From NCBI RefSeq assembly GCF_010682065.1, contig NZ_JAAGWG010000002.1, forward strand, positions 1 through 64,000: a stretch of 64,000 bases of DNA. The letters are read 5' to 3'. Positions 54,999 through 63,728 of the stretch are shown here, piece by piece. This stretch comes from Blastococcus saxobsidens. GTDB taxonomy: Bacteria > Actinomycetota > Actinomycetes > Mycobacteriales > Geodermatophilaceae. The notes beneath the pieces are model-generated. The model was given only the letters and a program-made list of their open reading frames with translations, ran no database searches and had not been told where the DNA came from. The position numbers and the translations under genes were made by a program. Positions within the stretch are counted from its first letter, which is position 1; the number at the start of each line of letters is the position of its first letter.

Positions 54999-55004
54999 TA
55001 CGGT
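54999..55004 (+). promoter_or_regulatory. -10 element of a probable leaderless phosphoribosyltransferase mRNA
   Basis: TACGGT ends eight bases before the ATG at 55013, so the transcript should start at or near the start codon. Confidence 0.5.
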
Positions 55005-55012
55005 ACGGGTCC

Positions 55013-55543
55013 ATGACCTCCGCGGGCCGGCGCGCAGTCCTCGAGACCTTCCGCTGGGTGGGCTCCGACGCGGACATCTGGCGGGTGTTCGCCGACGGTG
55101 CCACCTTCGCCGAGGTCGTCGCGGGTCTCGCCGCGCCGTGGACCGACGCCGGCGTCACGCACGTCGTCGGGATCGAGGCGCGCGGCTTCGTCGTCGGCGC
55201 TCCGGCCGCCGTGGCCCTGGGCGCCGGGTTCGTCGCCGTCCGCAAGAACGCGTCCGGCACCCTGCCCGGTCCGACGCTGACCGCCACCGCGGCCGAGGAC
55301 TACCGCGGCGTCGGGCACACCCTGCGCATGCAGGAGGTGCTCGGGCCGGACGCCCGCGTCCTGCTCGTCGACGATTGGGCCGAACGGGGCAGCCAGGCCG
55401 AGGCGACGGCCGCCCTCGTCCGCCGGGCAGGGGCTCGGTTCCTCGGCCTCTCGCTGGTCGTCGACGAGCTGTCCGACGACGTCCGGACGCGTCTGGGCCG
55501 CGTCACGGCGCTGGTGACCCGATCGGAGCTGGGCGGACCCTGA
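55013..55543 (+). CDS. adenine phosphoribosyltransferase-like (PRTase-fold) protein
   Basis: The 176-residue protein has HVVGIEARGFVVGAPAAVAL near 50-69 and the PRPP-binding loop VLLVDDWAERGSQAEA near 117-132. In this loop the usual TGGT is replaced by ERGSQ, so it is not a standard Apt and its substrate is uncertain. A housekeeping apt exists at 2760-3347. It lies on the plus strand between trpC and the DUF222 gene, divergent from the latter and convergent with trpC. Confidence 0.78.
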   Translation: MTSAGRRAVLETFRWVGSDADIWRVFADGATFAEVVAGLAAPWTDAGVTHVVGIEARGFVVGAPAAVALGAGFVAVRKNASGTLPGPTLTATAAEDYRGVGHTLRMQEVLGPDARVLLVDDWAERGSQAEATAALVRRAGARFLGLSLVVDELSDDVRTRLGRVTALVTRSELGGP

Positions 55544-55568
55544 CGTCGGCTGCGGGTGCGACCCGGCC

Positions 55569-56378
55569 TCAGCGCGTGGTGCGCGGCGTGGCCGGGTGCG
55601 ACCCGGCGGTGACCAGATCGGCCACGGCCTGGCGGGCGTCGCCCGCGGTGACCAGACCTTCGCCGACCAGCACGGCGTCGGCCCCGGCTGCGGCGTAGCT
55701 GATCAGGTCGTGCGGGCCGCGCACACCGGACTCGGCGACCTTGACGACCTCCGACGGCAGCCCGGGGGCGATCTTCTCGAAGGTCGAGCGGTCGACCTGG
55801 AGGGTGGTGAGGTCCCGCGCGTTGACCCCGATCACCGACGCGCCGGCGGCCATCGCGCGGTCGGCCTCGGCCTCGGTGTGCACCTCGACCAGCGCGGTCA
55901 TCCCCAGCGACTCGACCCGCTCCAGCAGGCCGACGAGCACGTTCTGCTCCAGCGCCGCCACGATCAGCAGGACGACGTCGGCGCCGTGCGCCCGTGCCTC
56001 GTGCACCTGATAGCTGCTGACGATGAAGTCCTTGCACAGCACCGGGACGTCGACGACCGCCTTCACGGCCGTGAGGTCGGCGTGCGAGCCCCCGAACCGG
56101 CGACGCTCGGTGAGCACGGAGATGACCCGTGCGCCGCCCGCGGCGTACTGGCGGGCCAGCTCCGCCGGGTCCGCGATGTCGGCCAGGTCGCCCTTGCTCG
56201 GGCTGCGGCGCTTCACCTCGGCGATGACGCCGACACCAGGTGCGCGCAACGCGGCCAGGGCGTCCAGCGGCGGTCGGGCCGCCTGCGCGGCCGCCTTCAC
56301 CTCGTCGAACGGCGTGGCCGCCTCGCGATCGGCCAGGTCCGCGCGGACCCCCGCGACGATCTCGTCGAGCACGTTCAC
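55569..56378 (-). CDS. trpC: indole-3-glycerol phosphate synthase
   Basis: TrpC closes the indole ring in tryptophan synthesis. The 269-residue monofunctional protein has [17 protein letters not shown] near 49-65 with a catalytic Lys, [24 protein letters not shown], the catalytic Glu in [22 protein letters not shown], and VAESGVRG near the end. The GTG start at 56378 overlaps the TGA of a 14-codon upstream ORF. A 17-residue tail follows the usual end. Confidence 0.96.
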   Translation of the reverse strand: MNVLDEIVAGVRADLADREAATPFDEVKAAAQAARPPLDALAALRAPGVGVIAEVKRRSPSKGDLADIADPAELARQYAAGGARVISVLTERRRFGGSHADLTAVKAVVDVPVLCKDFIVSSYQVHEARAHGADVVLLIVAALEQNVLVGLLERVESLGMTALVEVHTEAEADRAMAAGASVIGVNARDLTTLQVDRSTFEKIAPGLPSEVVKVAESGVRGPHDLISYAAAGADAVLVGEGLVTAGDARQAVADLVTAGSHPATPRTTR

Positions 56379-56419
56379 GGCGCGGTCGCACCCTCGGGTG
56401 AGGTCCGGTGGCTGCTCAT
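56375..56419 (-). CDS. 14-codon upstream ORF coupled to trpC
   Basis: An ATG at 56419 with GAGAGGGAG eight bases upstream opens the frame [14 protein letters not shown], whose TGA overlaps the trpC GTG (GTGA). The ribosome site is stronger than any before trpC itself, so trpC may depend on ribosomes that finish this peptide. It contains no Trp codon, so it is not a classic attenuator peptide. Confidence 0.5.
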   Translation of the reverse strand: MSSHRTSPEGATAP

Positions 56420-56491
56420 CGGTACCACTCCCTCTCGCACGTCGGTCCCCGCCCGGGCGGCTCGTCGACCCACTCTAGAAGGGCCGCCCGC

Positions 56492-56510
56492 GGCCCCCGG
56501 CCCGGGGGCC
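56492..56510 (-). terminator. GC-rich palindrome between the Trp membrane protein gene and trpC
   Basis: A perfect 9-bp inverted repeat around one central base (GGCCCCCGG/CCGGGGGCC) follows the membrane protein stop by about 25 bases. It could reduce read-through into trpC, which has its own leader. Confidence 0.4.
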
Positions 56511-56535
56511 GATGAGCCGATCCAGCGCCGTTCCG

Positions 56536-57159
56536 CTATACGGGGTCCGCGTTGCGGGCCGGCGGGGGCGGCTCGGTCGGGTCCTCGCCCCGGTCGAGGG
56601 CCTTCCAGGCGTCCTGGGCGCGGTCCTCGTCCGTGCGCGGGCGCACCGTCGCCGGCGTCCGCTCGTAGCGGCGCCCCATGGCCGGCCAGGACCGCCCGCG
56701 CACGGTGGTGACCAGACCGGCGGCGAGCGCGAGCAGCCCGGCCACGAGTGCCAGCACCGGCCAGACCGGCGAGGCGTCGACCGACGTCGAGACGATGCTG
56801 CTGCCGCTCAGCCCCGGCAGGTCGACCGCCGCGTCGGCCACTCCCCCGGTGAGCACGCGGACCCCCGACCAGACCAGCGCGCCACCGGCCGCCGCCGTCA
56901 CCAGGCCGACGGCGGCCCGCCCGACGCCTCGGACGGCGAGCAGCGCCACGGCCGCGGCCAGCAGCACCAGCCCCGCCGCGGTGACCAGCGGTGCGACGTC
57001 GCCACCGGACAGCGCACCGGACACCGGGGGCAGCGGCGACCGGCGCTGGGCGGTGACGTCGGCCCAGCGCTGCCCCGACGCCGACAGCGCCAGCACCCCG
57101 GCCACGACCGCGCCCAGCACGGCACCGGACAGCTCGCGCCGCCCGCCGCCGTCGGTCAC
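56536..57159 (-). CDS. Trp biosynthesis-associated membrane protein (TIGR02234-like)
   Basis: The 207-residue protein has four predicted membrane helices (about 11-29, 57-79, 83-105, 130-152) and the characteristic post-helix SWPAMGRRYERTP segment, followed by a polar tail. Proteins of this type sit between trpE and trpC in many actinobacteria; their function is unknown. The GTG start overlaps the trpE stop (GTGA). Confidence 0.88.
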   Translation of the reverse strand: MTDGGGRRELSGAVLGAVVAGVLALSASGQRWADVTAQRRSPLPPVSGALSGGDVAPLVTAAGLVLLAAAVALLAVRGVGRAAVGLVTAAAGGALVWSGVRVLTGGVADAAVDLPGLSGSSIVSTSVDASPVWPVLALVAGLLALAAGLVTTVRGRSWPAMGRRYERTPATVRPRTDEDRAQDAWKALDRGEDPTEPPPPARNADPV

Positions 57160-58658
57160 GAGAGCTCCCGGAGGCTCTCCGCCGTCGCGATCGCCGACAG
57201 CACCGCCCGGGCCTTGTGCCGGGTCTCGGCCTCCTCGGTCGCCGCGTCGCTGTCGGCCACGACGCCGGCGCCGGCCTGCACGTAGGCGTGCCCCTCGTGC
57301 AGCACGGCGGTGCGGATGGCGATCGCCATGTCCATGTCACCGCTGGCGTCGACGTAGCCGACCGTGCCGGCGTAGAGCGCCCGGCGGGTGGGCTCCAGCG
57401 ACTCGATGATCGTCATCGCGCTCGGCTTGGGCGCACCGGAGACGGTGCCGGCCGGGAAGGTGGCGTCGAAGACGTCGAGCGCGTCGCACCCCGGGCTGAC
57501 CTCGCCCGCGACGGTGGACACCAGGTGCATGACGTGGCTGTAGAGCTCCACCCGCATGAAGTCCGGCACCTCGACGCTGCCGGGCACGCAGACCCGTCCC
57601 AGGTCGTTGCGGGCCAGGTCGACGAGCATGACGTGCTCGGCCCGCTCCTTGGGATCGGCCAGCAGACCCTCGGCCAGCCGGAGGTCCTCCTCCTCGGTCG
57701 CCCCGCGGGGCCGGGTGCCGGCCGGCGGGTGGACCACGGCGGAGGACCCGGTCACCGTGACCAGCGCCTCCGGCGAGGACCCGACGACGTCGAACGGTGT
57801 CTCGCGCCCGGCGAAGCGCAGCAGGTACATGTACGGCGAGGGGTTCGTCGCGCGCAGCACCCGGTAGAGGTCCAGCGCCTCGACGTCGGTCTCGACCTCG
57901 AACCGCTGGGCGAGGACCACCTGGAACGCGTCACCGGCGCGGATGTGCTCGCGCACGACCTCGACACCCGCCTCGTACGCGCCGGGGGCGAGGTTGCTGC
58001 GCACCGGTGGGGCGTCGGCCCGCTCGAACACGGCCACCCCGGGGGCCCCGGCGGCGGTGAGGGCGGCGGTCATCCCGTCGAGCCGGGCGACGGCGTCGTC
58101 GTACCCCTGCACGCCGGCACCGCCGAGCACGTTGGCGATCAGCAGCACCGAGCCGTCGCTGTGGTCGAGCACGACGAGATCGGTCACCAGCATCATCGCC
58201 AGCTCCGGCATGCCCAGGTCGTCGGTGCTCGTCTCCGGCAGCCGCTCGAGCCGGCGCACGACGTCGTAGCCGAGGTAGCCCACCAGGCCGCCGGTCAGCG
58301 GCGGCAGCCCCACCCGGCGCGGCGAGCGCAACCGGCGGGCCAGCACGCGGACGGCGTCCAGCGGGTCGGCCGGCAGGTCGTCGGTCAGCCCGGGGACGGC
58401 GTCCCCGAGCCACTGCGTGCGGCCGTCGCGCTCGGTGAGCACGCCCGCGCTGCGGACGCCGATGAAGCTGTACCGCGCCCAGCGCTTGCCCTGCTCGGCG
58501 GACTCCAGCAGCACCGTCCCCGGCCGGTTGCCGGCCAGCGCCCGGTAGATGCCGACGGCGGTCTGCCCGTCGGCGAGCAGCCGGCGGGTGACCGGGACGA
58601 CCGGTCCCTCGACGGCCGCGAACTCCTCGCGGGACGGGCTGGTCACCCCGAACCTCAC
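57156..58658 (-). CDS. trpE: anthranilate synthase component I
   Basis: TrpE makes anthranilate from chorismate. The 500-residue protein has the N-terminal tryptophan-binding region ([19 protein letters not shown] near 49-67, with the LLES-type feedback motif) and the chorismate-binding core with [39 protein letters not shown] and [11 protein letters not shown]. No component II (trpG) is present in the window. The GTG start overlaps the hisI stop (GTGA). It leads trpE-membrane protein. Confidence 0.95.
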   Translation of the reverse strand: MRFGVTSPSREEFAAVEGPVVPVTRRLLADGQTAVGIYRALAGNRPGTVLLESAEQGKRWARYSFIGVRSAGVLTERDGRTQWLGDAVPGLTDDLPADPLDAVRVLARRLRSPRRVGLPPLTGGLVGYLGYDVVRRLERLPETSTDDLGMPELAMMLVTDLVVLDHSDGSVLLIANVLGGAGVQGYDDAVARLDGMTAALTAAGAPGVAVFERADAPPVRSNLAPGAYEAGVEVVREHIRAGDAFQVVLAQRFEVETDVEALDLYRVLRATNPSPYMYLLRFAGRETPFDVVGSSPEALVTVTGSSAVVHPPAGTRPRGATEEEDLRLAEGLLADPKERAEHVMLVDLARNDLGRVCVPGSVEVPDFMRVELYSHVMHLVSTVAGEVSPGCDALDVFDATFPAGTVSGAPKPSAMTIIESLEPTRRALYAGTVGYVDASGDMDMAIAIRTAVLHEGHAYVQAGAGVVADSDAATEEAETRHKARAVLSAIATAESLRELS

Positions 58659-59032
58659 GGCCGCGCCCCCGTCTCCGCGGGCAGGGCCCGGTAGAAGCAG
58701 CTGCGTTCGCCGGTGTGGCAGGCGGCGCCCTCCTGGTCGACGAGCACCAGCAGCGCGTCGCCGTCGCAGTCGACCCGCACCTCGCGCACCCACTGACGGT
58801 TGCCCGAGGTCTCACCCTTCACCCAGTACTCACCCCGGCTGCGCGACCAGTAGGTCGCCCGGCCGGTCGTCAGGGTGCGGCGCAGCGCCTCGTCGTCCAT
58901 CCAGGCGACCATGAGCACCTCGAGGCTGTCGTGCTGCTGGACGACCGCGGCGACGAGACCGGCCGGGTCCCGGGACAGCAGTTCGGCCACCTGCGGGTCG
59001 AGCGCGGGTTCGGCGGGTGGGACGGCGGACAT
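58655..59032 (-). CDS. hisI: phosphoribosyl-AMP cyclohydrolase
   Basis: HisI opens the adenine ring in the third step of histidine synthesis. The 125-residue monofunctional enzyme has [28 protein letters not shown] near 39-66, the metal-binding [14 protein letters not shown] and the cysteines of [11 protein letters not shown]. The pyrophosphohydrolase HisE is not fused. The hisI-trpE overlap couples the histidine and tryptophan pathways transcriptionally, an actinobacterial arrangement. Confidence 0.95.
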   Translation of the reverse strand: MSAVPPAEPALDPQVAELLSRDPAGLVAAVVQQHDSLEVLMVAWMDDEALRRTLTTGRATYWSRSRGEYWVKGETSGNRQWVREVRVDCDGDALLVLVDQEGAACHTGERSCFYRALPAETGARP

Positions 59033-59057
59033 GCCGCCAGTGTGCCGTGCGCGCCGG

Positions 59058-59759
59058 TCAGACCTGCGGGGCGGTGAACCAGCGCCGTCCGTTGCCGATC
59101 AACAGCAGGCCCAGGGCGACGAGCGGGACGGCGGAGAAGAACAGGCTGAACACGGCGAGCACGCCCCCGACCCCCTCGGCCGCCGCGGCGGGGCCCAGGA
59201 GGTCGTTGAGCCGCATCAGCCAGTACAGCGCCAGCGCCACCTGGACGGCGTGCGCCGTCACCACCGTCGCGAAGGCGACCCTCGAGCGCCGGGTCAGCGC
59301 CAGGATGCCGCCGACGACGAGCAGCACGACCGTGCCGATCTGGATGATCGCCAGGGTGGTCCCGAGCCGGGTGAACTCGTGAGCCATGGCGGGGGCCGCA
59401 CCCGGGTTCTCCTCCACCGCCAGGCCGGCGATGGAGGCGAAGAACCAGACGTACAGCGAGGCGACGAGCACGATGGCGCCCTGCACGAAGCTGAGCACCG
59501 CGGCGCCGACGACCTGCCCCGGGCGCTGCGGGCCGCGCGGCTGGGCCCCGTACCCCGGCGGACCGAACGTCGGGTAGGGCGAGCCGTAGGGCGGCGGAGC
59601 GTAGGGCGGCGGCGCGCCGTACGGGGAGCCGTAGGGCGCGGTCGGGCCGTAGCCGTAGGGCGTGCCGTAGCCGGGCGGGGGCGCGGTGGGCGGCGGCCCG
59701 GCGTACCCGGGTTCGGCCTGGGTCGAGGGATCGGCCCAGGGGTCGCGGGGTCCGCTCAC
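59058..59759 (-). CDS. membrane protein with a Pro/Gly/Tyr-rich N-terminus
   Basis: The 233-residue protein has a low-complexity cytoplasmic head of about 80 residues built of repeats such as [20 protein letters not shown], then four transmembrane helices with [12 protein letters not shown] in a loop. Function is unknown; similar architecture is frequent among actinobacterial DUF4064-like and other membrane proteins. The GTG start overlaps the stop of the flavoprotein gene (GTGA), so the two are coupled. Confidence 0.75.
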   Translation of the reverse strand: MSGPRDPWADPSTQAEPGYAGPPPTAPPPGYGTPYGYGPTAPYGSPYGAPPPYAPPPYGSPYPTFGPPGYGAQPRGPQRPGQVVGAAVLSFVQGAIVLVASLYVWFFASIAGLAVEENPGAAPAMAHEFTRLGTTLAIIQIGTVVLLVVGGILALTRRSRVAFATVVTAHAVQVALALYWLMRLNDLLGPAAAAEGVGGVLAVFSLFFSAVPLVALGLLLIGNGRRWFTAPQV

Positions 59760-61426
59760 AGCGCCGCCGCGAGCGAGCGGCCCGCGGTCCGCCCGCTGAA
59801 CAGGCAGCCGCCGAGGAACGTGCCCTCCAGCGACCGGTAGCCGTGCACGCCGCCGCCACCGAAGCCGGCCACCTCGCCCGCCGCGTACAGGCCGGGGAAC
59901 ACCTCGCCGCCCGGGCGCAGCACCCGGCCGGACAGATCGGTCTCCAGCCCGCCCAGGCTCTTGCGGGTGATGATGTTGAGCCGGACCGCGATCAGCGGTC
60001 CCGCCTCGGGGTCGAGGATCCGGTGCGGCTGCGCGACCCGGATCAGCTTGTCGCCGAGGTAGTTGCGCGCCGCCCGCATCGCGTTGACCTGCATGTCCTT
60101 GCCGAACTCGTGGGCGATCTCCCGGTCGCGGGCGACGATCTCCCGCTCGATCCGGCCCAGGTCGAGCTCCGGCGTCCCCCCGGTGATCCGGTTCATCCCG
60201 GCGACGAGCTGCGGCAGCGTGTCGGCCACGACGAAGTCCTCGCCCTTGTCGAGGAACGCCTGCACGGGCGGGGCCATGCCGGCCTTCACCCGCGTCGCGA
60301 GCAGGCGGACGTCCTTGCCGGTGAGATCGGGGTTCTGCTCGGACCCCGACAGGCCGAACTCCTTCTCGACGATCTTCTTGGTCGCGATGAACCAGGTGTG
60401 GTCGTAGCCGGTCGTCCCGATGTGGGCGAGGGTGCCCAGGGTGTCGAACCCCGGGAACAGCGGCACCGGGAGGCGGTTCCCGGTCGCGTCGAACCACAGC
60501 GACGACGGGCCGGGCAGGATGCGGATGCCGTGCTGCGCCCACACCGGCGAGTGGTTGGCGATGCCCTCCGTGTAGTGCCACATCCGGTCGCCGTTGACCA
60601 TGCTGGCGCCGGCCGCGACGGCGGCCTGCTGCATGCGGCCGTCGACGTGCGCCGGCACGCCCGACAGCATCCGCTGCGGTGCCGGGCCGAGCCGGGCCGG
60701 CCAGTTCTGCCGCACCAGCTCGTGGTTGCCGCCGATGCCGCCGGAGGTGACGACGACGGCCTGCGCGGCGAACTCGAAGTCCCCGACCTCGGTGCGGGAG
60801 CTGGCCTCACCGCGGGCCACGGCGCTGGGCTCCAGGACCGAGCCACGGACGCCGGTGACCGCCCCGCCGCTGACGACGAGCTCGGAGACGCGGTGCCGGA
60901 AGCGCAGCTGCACCAGGCCGGACTCGGCGGCGGCGCGGACCCGCCGCTCGAACGGCGCGACGATGGCCGGGCCGGTGCCCCAGACGATGTGGAAGCGCGG
61001 CACCGAGTTGCCGTGGCCGGTGGCGGTGTAGCCGCCGCGCTCGGCCCAGCCGACGATGGGGAAGAAGCCGATGCCCTGCGACTTCAGCCAGGACCGCTTC
61101 TCCCCGGCGGCGAACTGCAGGTAGGCCTCGGCCCACTGCCGGGGCCAGTGGTCGCTGTCCCGGTCGAAGCCGGCGGTGCCGAACCAGTCCTGCCGGGCCA
61201 GCTCGAGGGAGTCGTGCACCCGCAGCCGGCGCTGCTCCGGGGAGTCGACGAGGAACAGCCCGCCGAAGGACCACCACGCCTGCCCGCCGAGGGACTGCTC
61301 GGGCTCCTGGTCGACCAGGATCACCCGCTTGCCCGCGTCGGCCAGTTCGGCGGTGGCCACGAGGCCGGCCAGCCCCGCCCCCACCACGACGACGTCGGCC
61401 TCGAAGCTGTCGGTGTGCGCGCTCAC
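59756..61426 (-). CDS. FAD-binding dehydrogenase (3-ketosteroid-dehydrogenase/fumarate-reductase-like flavoprotein)
   Basis: The 556-residue protein starts with the dinucleotide fold VVVVGAGLAGLVATAEL near 11-27 and VILVDQEPEQSLGGQAWWSFGG. It continues with GHGNSVPRFHIVWGTGPAIV and ends with GLYAAGEVAGFGGGGVHGYRSLEGTFLGGC, the FAD-binding end typical of the FRD/KstD superfamily. It matches a subgroup annotated only as FAD-binding dehydrogenase; the substrate (possibly a ketosteroid-like ring) is unknown and no steroid genes are nearby. A TAGCGT -10 lies seven bases before the GTG. Confidence 0.87.
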   Translation of the reverse strand: MSAHTDSFEADVVVVGAGLAGLVATAELADAGKRVILVDQEPEQSLGGQAWWSFGGLFLVDSPEQRRLRVHDSLELARQDWFGTAGFDRDSDHWPRQWAEAYLQFAAGEKRSWLKSQGIGFFPIVGWAERGGYTATGHGNSVPRFHIVWGTGPAIVAPFERRVRAAAESGLVQLRFRHRVSELVVSGGAVTGVRGSVLEPSAVARGEASSRTEVGDFEFAAQAVVVTSGGIGGNHELVRQNWPARLGPAPQRMLSGVPAHVDGRMQQAAVAAGASMVNGDRMWHYTEGIANHSPVWAQHGIRILPGPSSLWFDATGNRLPVPLFPGFDTLGTLAHIGTTGYDHTWFIATKKIVEKEFGLSGSEQNPDLTGKDVRLLATRVKAGMAPPVQAFLDKGEDFVVADTLPQLVAGMNRITGGTPELDLGRIEREIVARDREIAHEFGKDMQVNAMRAARNYLGDKLIRVAQPHRILDPEAGPLIAVRLNIITRKSLGGLETDLSGRVLRPGGEVFPGLYAAGEVAGFGGGGVHGYRSLEGTFLGGCLFSGRTAGRSLAAAL

Positions 61427-61433
61427 ACCGGCG

Positions 61434-61439
61434 ACGCTA
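61434..61439 (-). promoter_or_regulatory. -10 element of a probable leaderless flavoprotein mRNA
   Basis: TAGCGT on the minus strand ends seven bases before the GTG at 61426. Its first three bases are also the stop codon of the upstream membrane protein gene. Confidence 0.45.
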
Positions 61440-61877
61440 GCGGGCGGGACGGGCGCTGCGCGTCCCCCCTGCCGGGCGAGTTGCCGCGCGCCGGGCCGCC
61501 ACCCACCGACGGACGCCGGGCAGGGCGGCGAGGACGGTGGCCACCAGCGGGACCAGGACGGCCAGCTCCAGGAATCCACCGCCCAGCCCACCGGTCACGT
61601 ACCCGACGGTCACCAGCACCGCCATCGTGCCGGTGAAGACCGCGAGCACCAGCCAGGAGCGGCCGAGCAGGAGCAGCACGGCGCCGACCACCAGCCCGAC
61701 CAGGTATCCGAGCGGCACGACGACCACCGCCCAGCCACCGCCGTCGAACCGCCCGCCGGAGAAGGCCACGGCGAGGAAAGCGATGAGCGCGGGCACCGCC
61801 GCGCTGAGCAGGCCGAGCACCGCCGCGGCGAGCGCCGCTGCGGGCGGGGTCCGGCGGGGAGCCGTCGTGGGATGCAC
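61437..61877 (-). CDS. small hydrophobic membrane protein of unknown function
   Basis: The 146-residue protein has about four hydrophobic segments (13-38, 47-71, 74-96, 100-118) and a basic C-terminal tail RRWVAARRAATRPAGG. No family is recognised. It begins with GTG six bases after a TACGCT -10 (61884-61889). Confidence 0.7.
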   Translation of the reverse strand: MHPTTAPRRTPPAAALAAAVLGLLSAAVPALIAFLAVAFSGGRFDGGGWAVVVVPLGYLVGLVVGAVLLLLGRSWLVLAVFTGTMAVLVTVGYVTGGLGGGFLELAVLVPLVATVLAALPGVRRWVAARRAATRPAGGTRSARPAR

Positions 61878-61883
61878 GGGCGC

Positions 61884-61889
61884 AGCGTA
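61884..61889 (-). promoter_or_regulatory. -10 element of a probable leaderless membrane protein mRNA
   Basis: TACGCT on the minus strand lies six bases before the GTG at 61877. Confidence 0.45.
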
Positions 61890-61901
61890 GGGCCCGGCTG
61901 G

Positions 61902-63728
61902 TCAGGCGACCCGTTCCGGTTCGCCCGCCGAGGAGCGGCGCCACGAGGCGTGCAGCCGCGCGTAGGGGCCCTCGGCGTCCACCAGCTCGGCGTGCGAGCC
62001 GCGCTGGACGACGTGGCCGGCGTCCACGACCAGCACCTCGTCGGCCCGCTCGGCGGTGGACAGCCGGTGGGCGATGGTGAGCGTCGTCCGGCCGGCGGTC
62101 AGCGCGTCCAGGGCGCGGGTGAGCCGCTGCTCCGTGGCCGGGTCGACCGCGCTGGTCGCCTCGTCGAGCACCAGCAGGTGCGGGTCGGCGACGTAGGCCC
62201 GGGCGACGGCGACCAGCTGCCGCTCCCCCGCCGACAGCGACTCGCCCCGCTGGTCGACCGGCGTCGAGACCCCGGCCGCCAGCCCCTGCACCCAGTCGGT
62301 GAGCCCCAGCTCGTCGAACGCGGCGGCCACCTCCGCGTCGGTCATGCCCGGCCGCCCGTAGCGCACGTTCTCGGCCACCGAGGCGTCGAAGAGGAAACCG
62401 TCCTGCGGGACCATCACCACCCGCGAGCGCAGCGAGGAGAAGGCGACGTCGGCCAGCGGCACCCAGCCGGCCGCGTCCGAACCCAGCAGCACCCGGCCCT
62501 CGACCGGGTCCATCAGCCGGGTGACGAGCTTGGCGAAGGTCGTCTTGCCCGAACCGGTCTCGCCCACGATCGCCACCCGGCGGCGCGGCTCGATGGTCAG
62601 GTCGACGGAGTCCAGGGCCGCACGGGCGCCCGGCGCGTACCGGAAGGTGACCGAGTCGAACCGGACGCCCAGCGGGCCGTCCGGCAGCTGCCGGGCGCGG
62701 TCGGGGGTGGCGACGGCCGGGTCGCGGACGTCGGGCTCGGTGTCGAGCACGTCCAGCACCCGGCGGAACCCGGCGACGGCGTTCTGCGCCTCGTTGAGCA
62801 CCTCGCTGGCGGTCTGCACCGGCGCGACGAACAGCGTGACGAGGAAGAGGAAGGCGACCAGCGTGCCCGGGGTGATGTCGCCGGCCAGGCCGAGCAGCAC
62901 GCCGACCACGACGACGGCGGCGTTGGCCAGCGCCGCGACGAACTCCCCGCTCACGAACACCGCCGCGGTGACCCGCTGCGCCTGCACCTGGGCGCGGTAG
63001 TGCCGGTCGATCGCCGCGTCGATCCGGGCCGCGGTGCGGGCCCGGACCCCGTAGGCGCGCACCGTCGGGGCGCCGACGACGGACTCGGCGACGGCGGCCA
63101 GCACGTCACCGACCCGGACGCGGACGACGCCGTAGACGCGGACCAGCCGCCGCGCGAAGGCCTTGATGGCGATCGCCAGCGGCACGAAGCACAGCAGCAC
63201 CAGCAGGGTGAGCTGCCACGAGTAGACGGCCATGACGACGGTCGCGACGACGAGCTGGCCGACGCTGACCAGGCCGAGCACGCCGCCCCACTGCATGAAC
63301 ACCGACAGCTGGTCGACGTCGCTGGTCACCCGCGAGACGAGGGAACCGCGGCGCTCGCCCTGCTGGTGGAGCACCGACAGGTCGTGCACGTGCCGGAAGG
63401 CGCGCACCCGCAGGTTGGCCAGGGCGGTCTCGGTGGTCCGGAACAGCCGGACGTTCATCCGGTAGACGGCGACGGCGGTGAGCACGACGACGACCGCGCA
63501 CACCAGCACGAGGTTGCGGACCAGGTCGAGGTCGGCGCCCCCGTCGCTCAGGCCGCGGTCGATGACCTGCTGCACGGCGATCGGCACGACCACCCGGCCG
63601 GCCGTGGCCACCAGGGCGAGGGCGAAGGTTCCCGGGAGGCCGCGCCGGAACTCCGGCATCATCCGCAGCCCGCGCCGCAGCGTGGCGAAGCTGCCCTCGG
63701 TGCGCTCCCCGGTCGCCGCGAGGCTCAT
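61902..63728 (-). CDS. ABC exporter half-transporter with canonical ATPase site residues
   Basis: The 608-residue protein has a six-helix type-1 exporter domain (about 30-310) fused to an ATPase domain: Walker A GETGSGKT at 389-396, signature LSAGE at 498-502, Walker B ending with D522 and catalytic E523 (LLVLDEATSAVD), and switch His554 (TIAHRLST). The family includes lipid, peptide and drug exporters. The ATG overlaps the stop of the upstream exporter gene (ATGA), whose ATPase site is degenerate, so the two most likely form a heterodimer. The cargo is unknown. Confidence 0.92.
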   Translation of the reverse strand: MSLAATGERTEGSFATLRRGLRMMPEFRRGLPGTFALALVATAGRVVVPIAVQQVIDRGLSDGGADLDLVRNLVLVCAVVVVLTAVAVYRMNVRLFRTTETALANLRVRAFRHVHDLSVLHQQGERRGSLVSRVTSDVDQLSVFMQWGGVLGLVSVGQLVVATVVMAVYSWQLTLLVLLCFVPLAIAIKAFARRLVRVYGVVRVRVGDVLAAVAESVVGAPTVRAYGVRARTAARIDAAIDRHYRAQVQAQRVTAAVFVSGEFVAALANAAVVVVGVLLGLAGDITPGTLVAFLFLVTLFVAPVQTASEVLNEAQNAVAGFRRVLDVLDTEPDVRDPAVATPDRARQLPDGPLGVRFDSVTFRYAPGARAALDSVDLTIEPRRRVAIVGETGSGKTTFAKLVTRLMDPVEGRVLLGSDAAGWVPLADVAFSSLRSRVVMVPQDGFLFDASVAENVRYGRPGMTDAEVAAAFDELGLTDWVQGLAAGVSTPVDQRGESLSAGERQLVAVARAYVADPHLLVLDEATSAVDPATEQRLTRALDALTAGRTTLTIAHRLSTAERADEVLVVDAGHVVQRGSHAELVDAEGPYARLHASWRRSSAGEPERVA

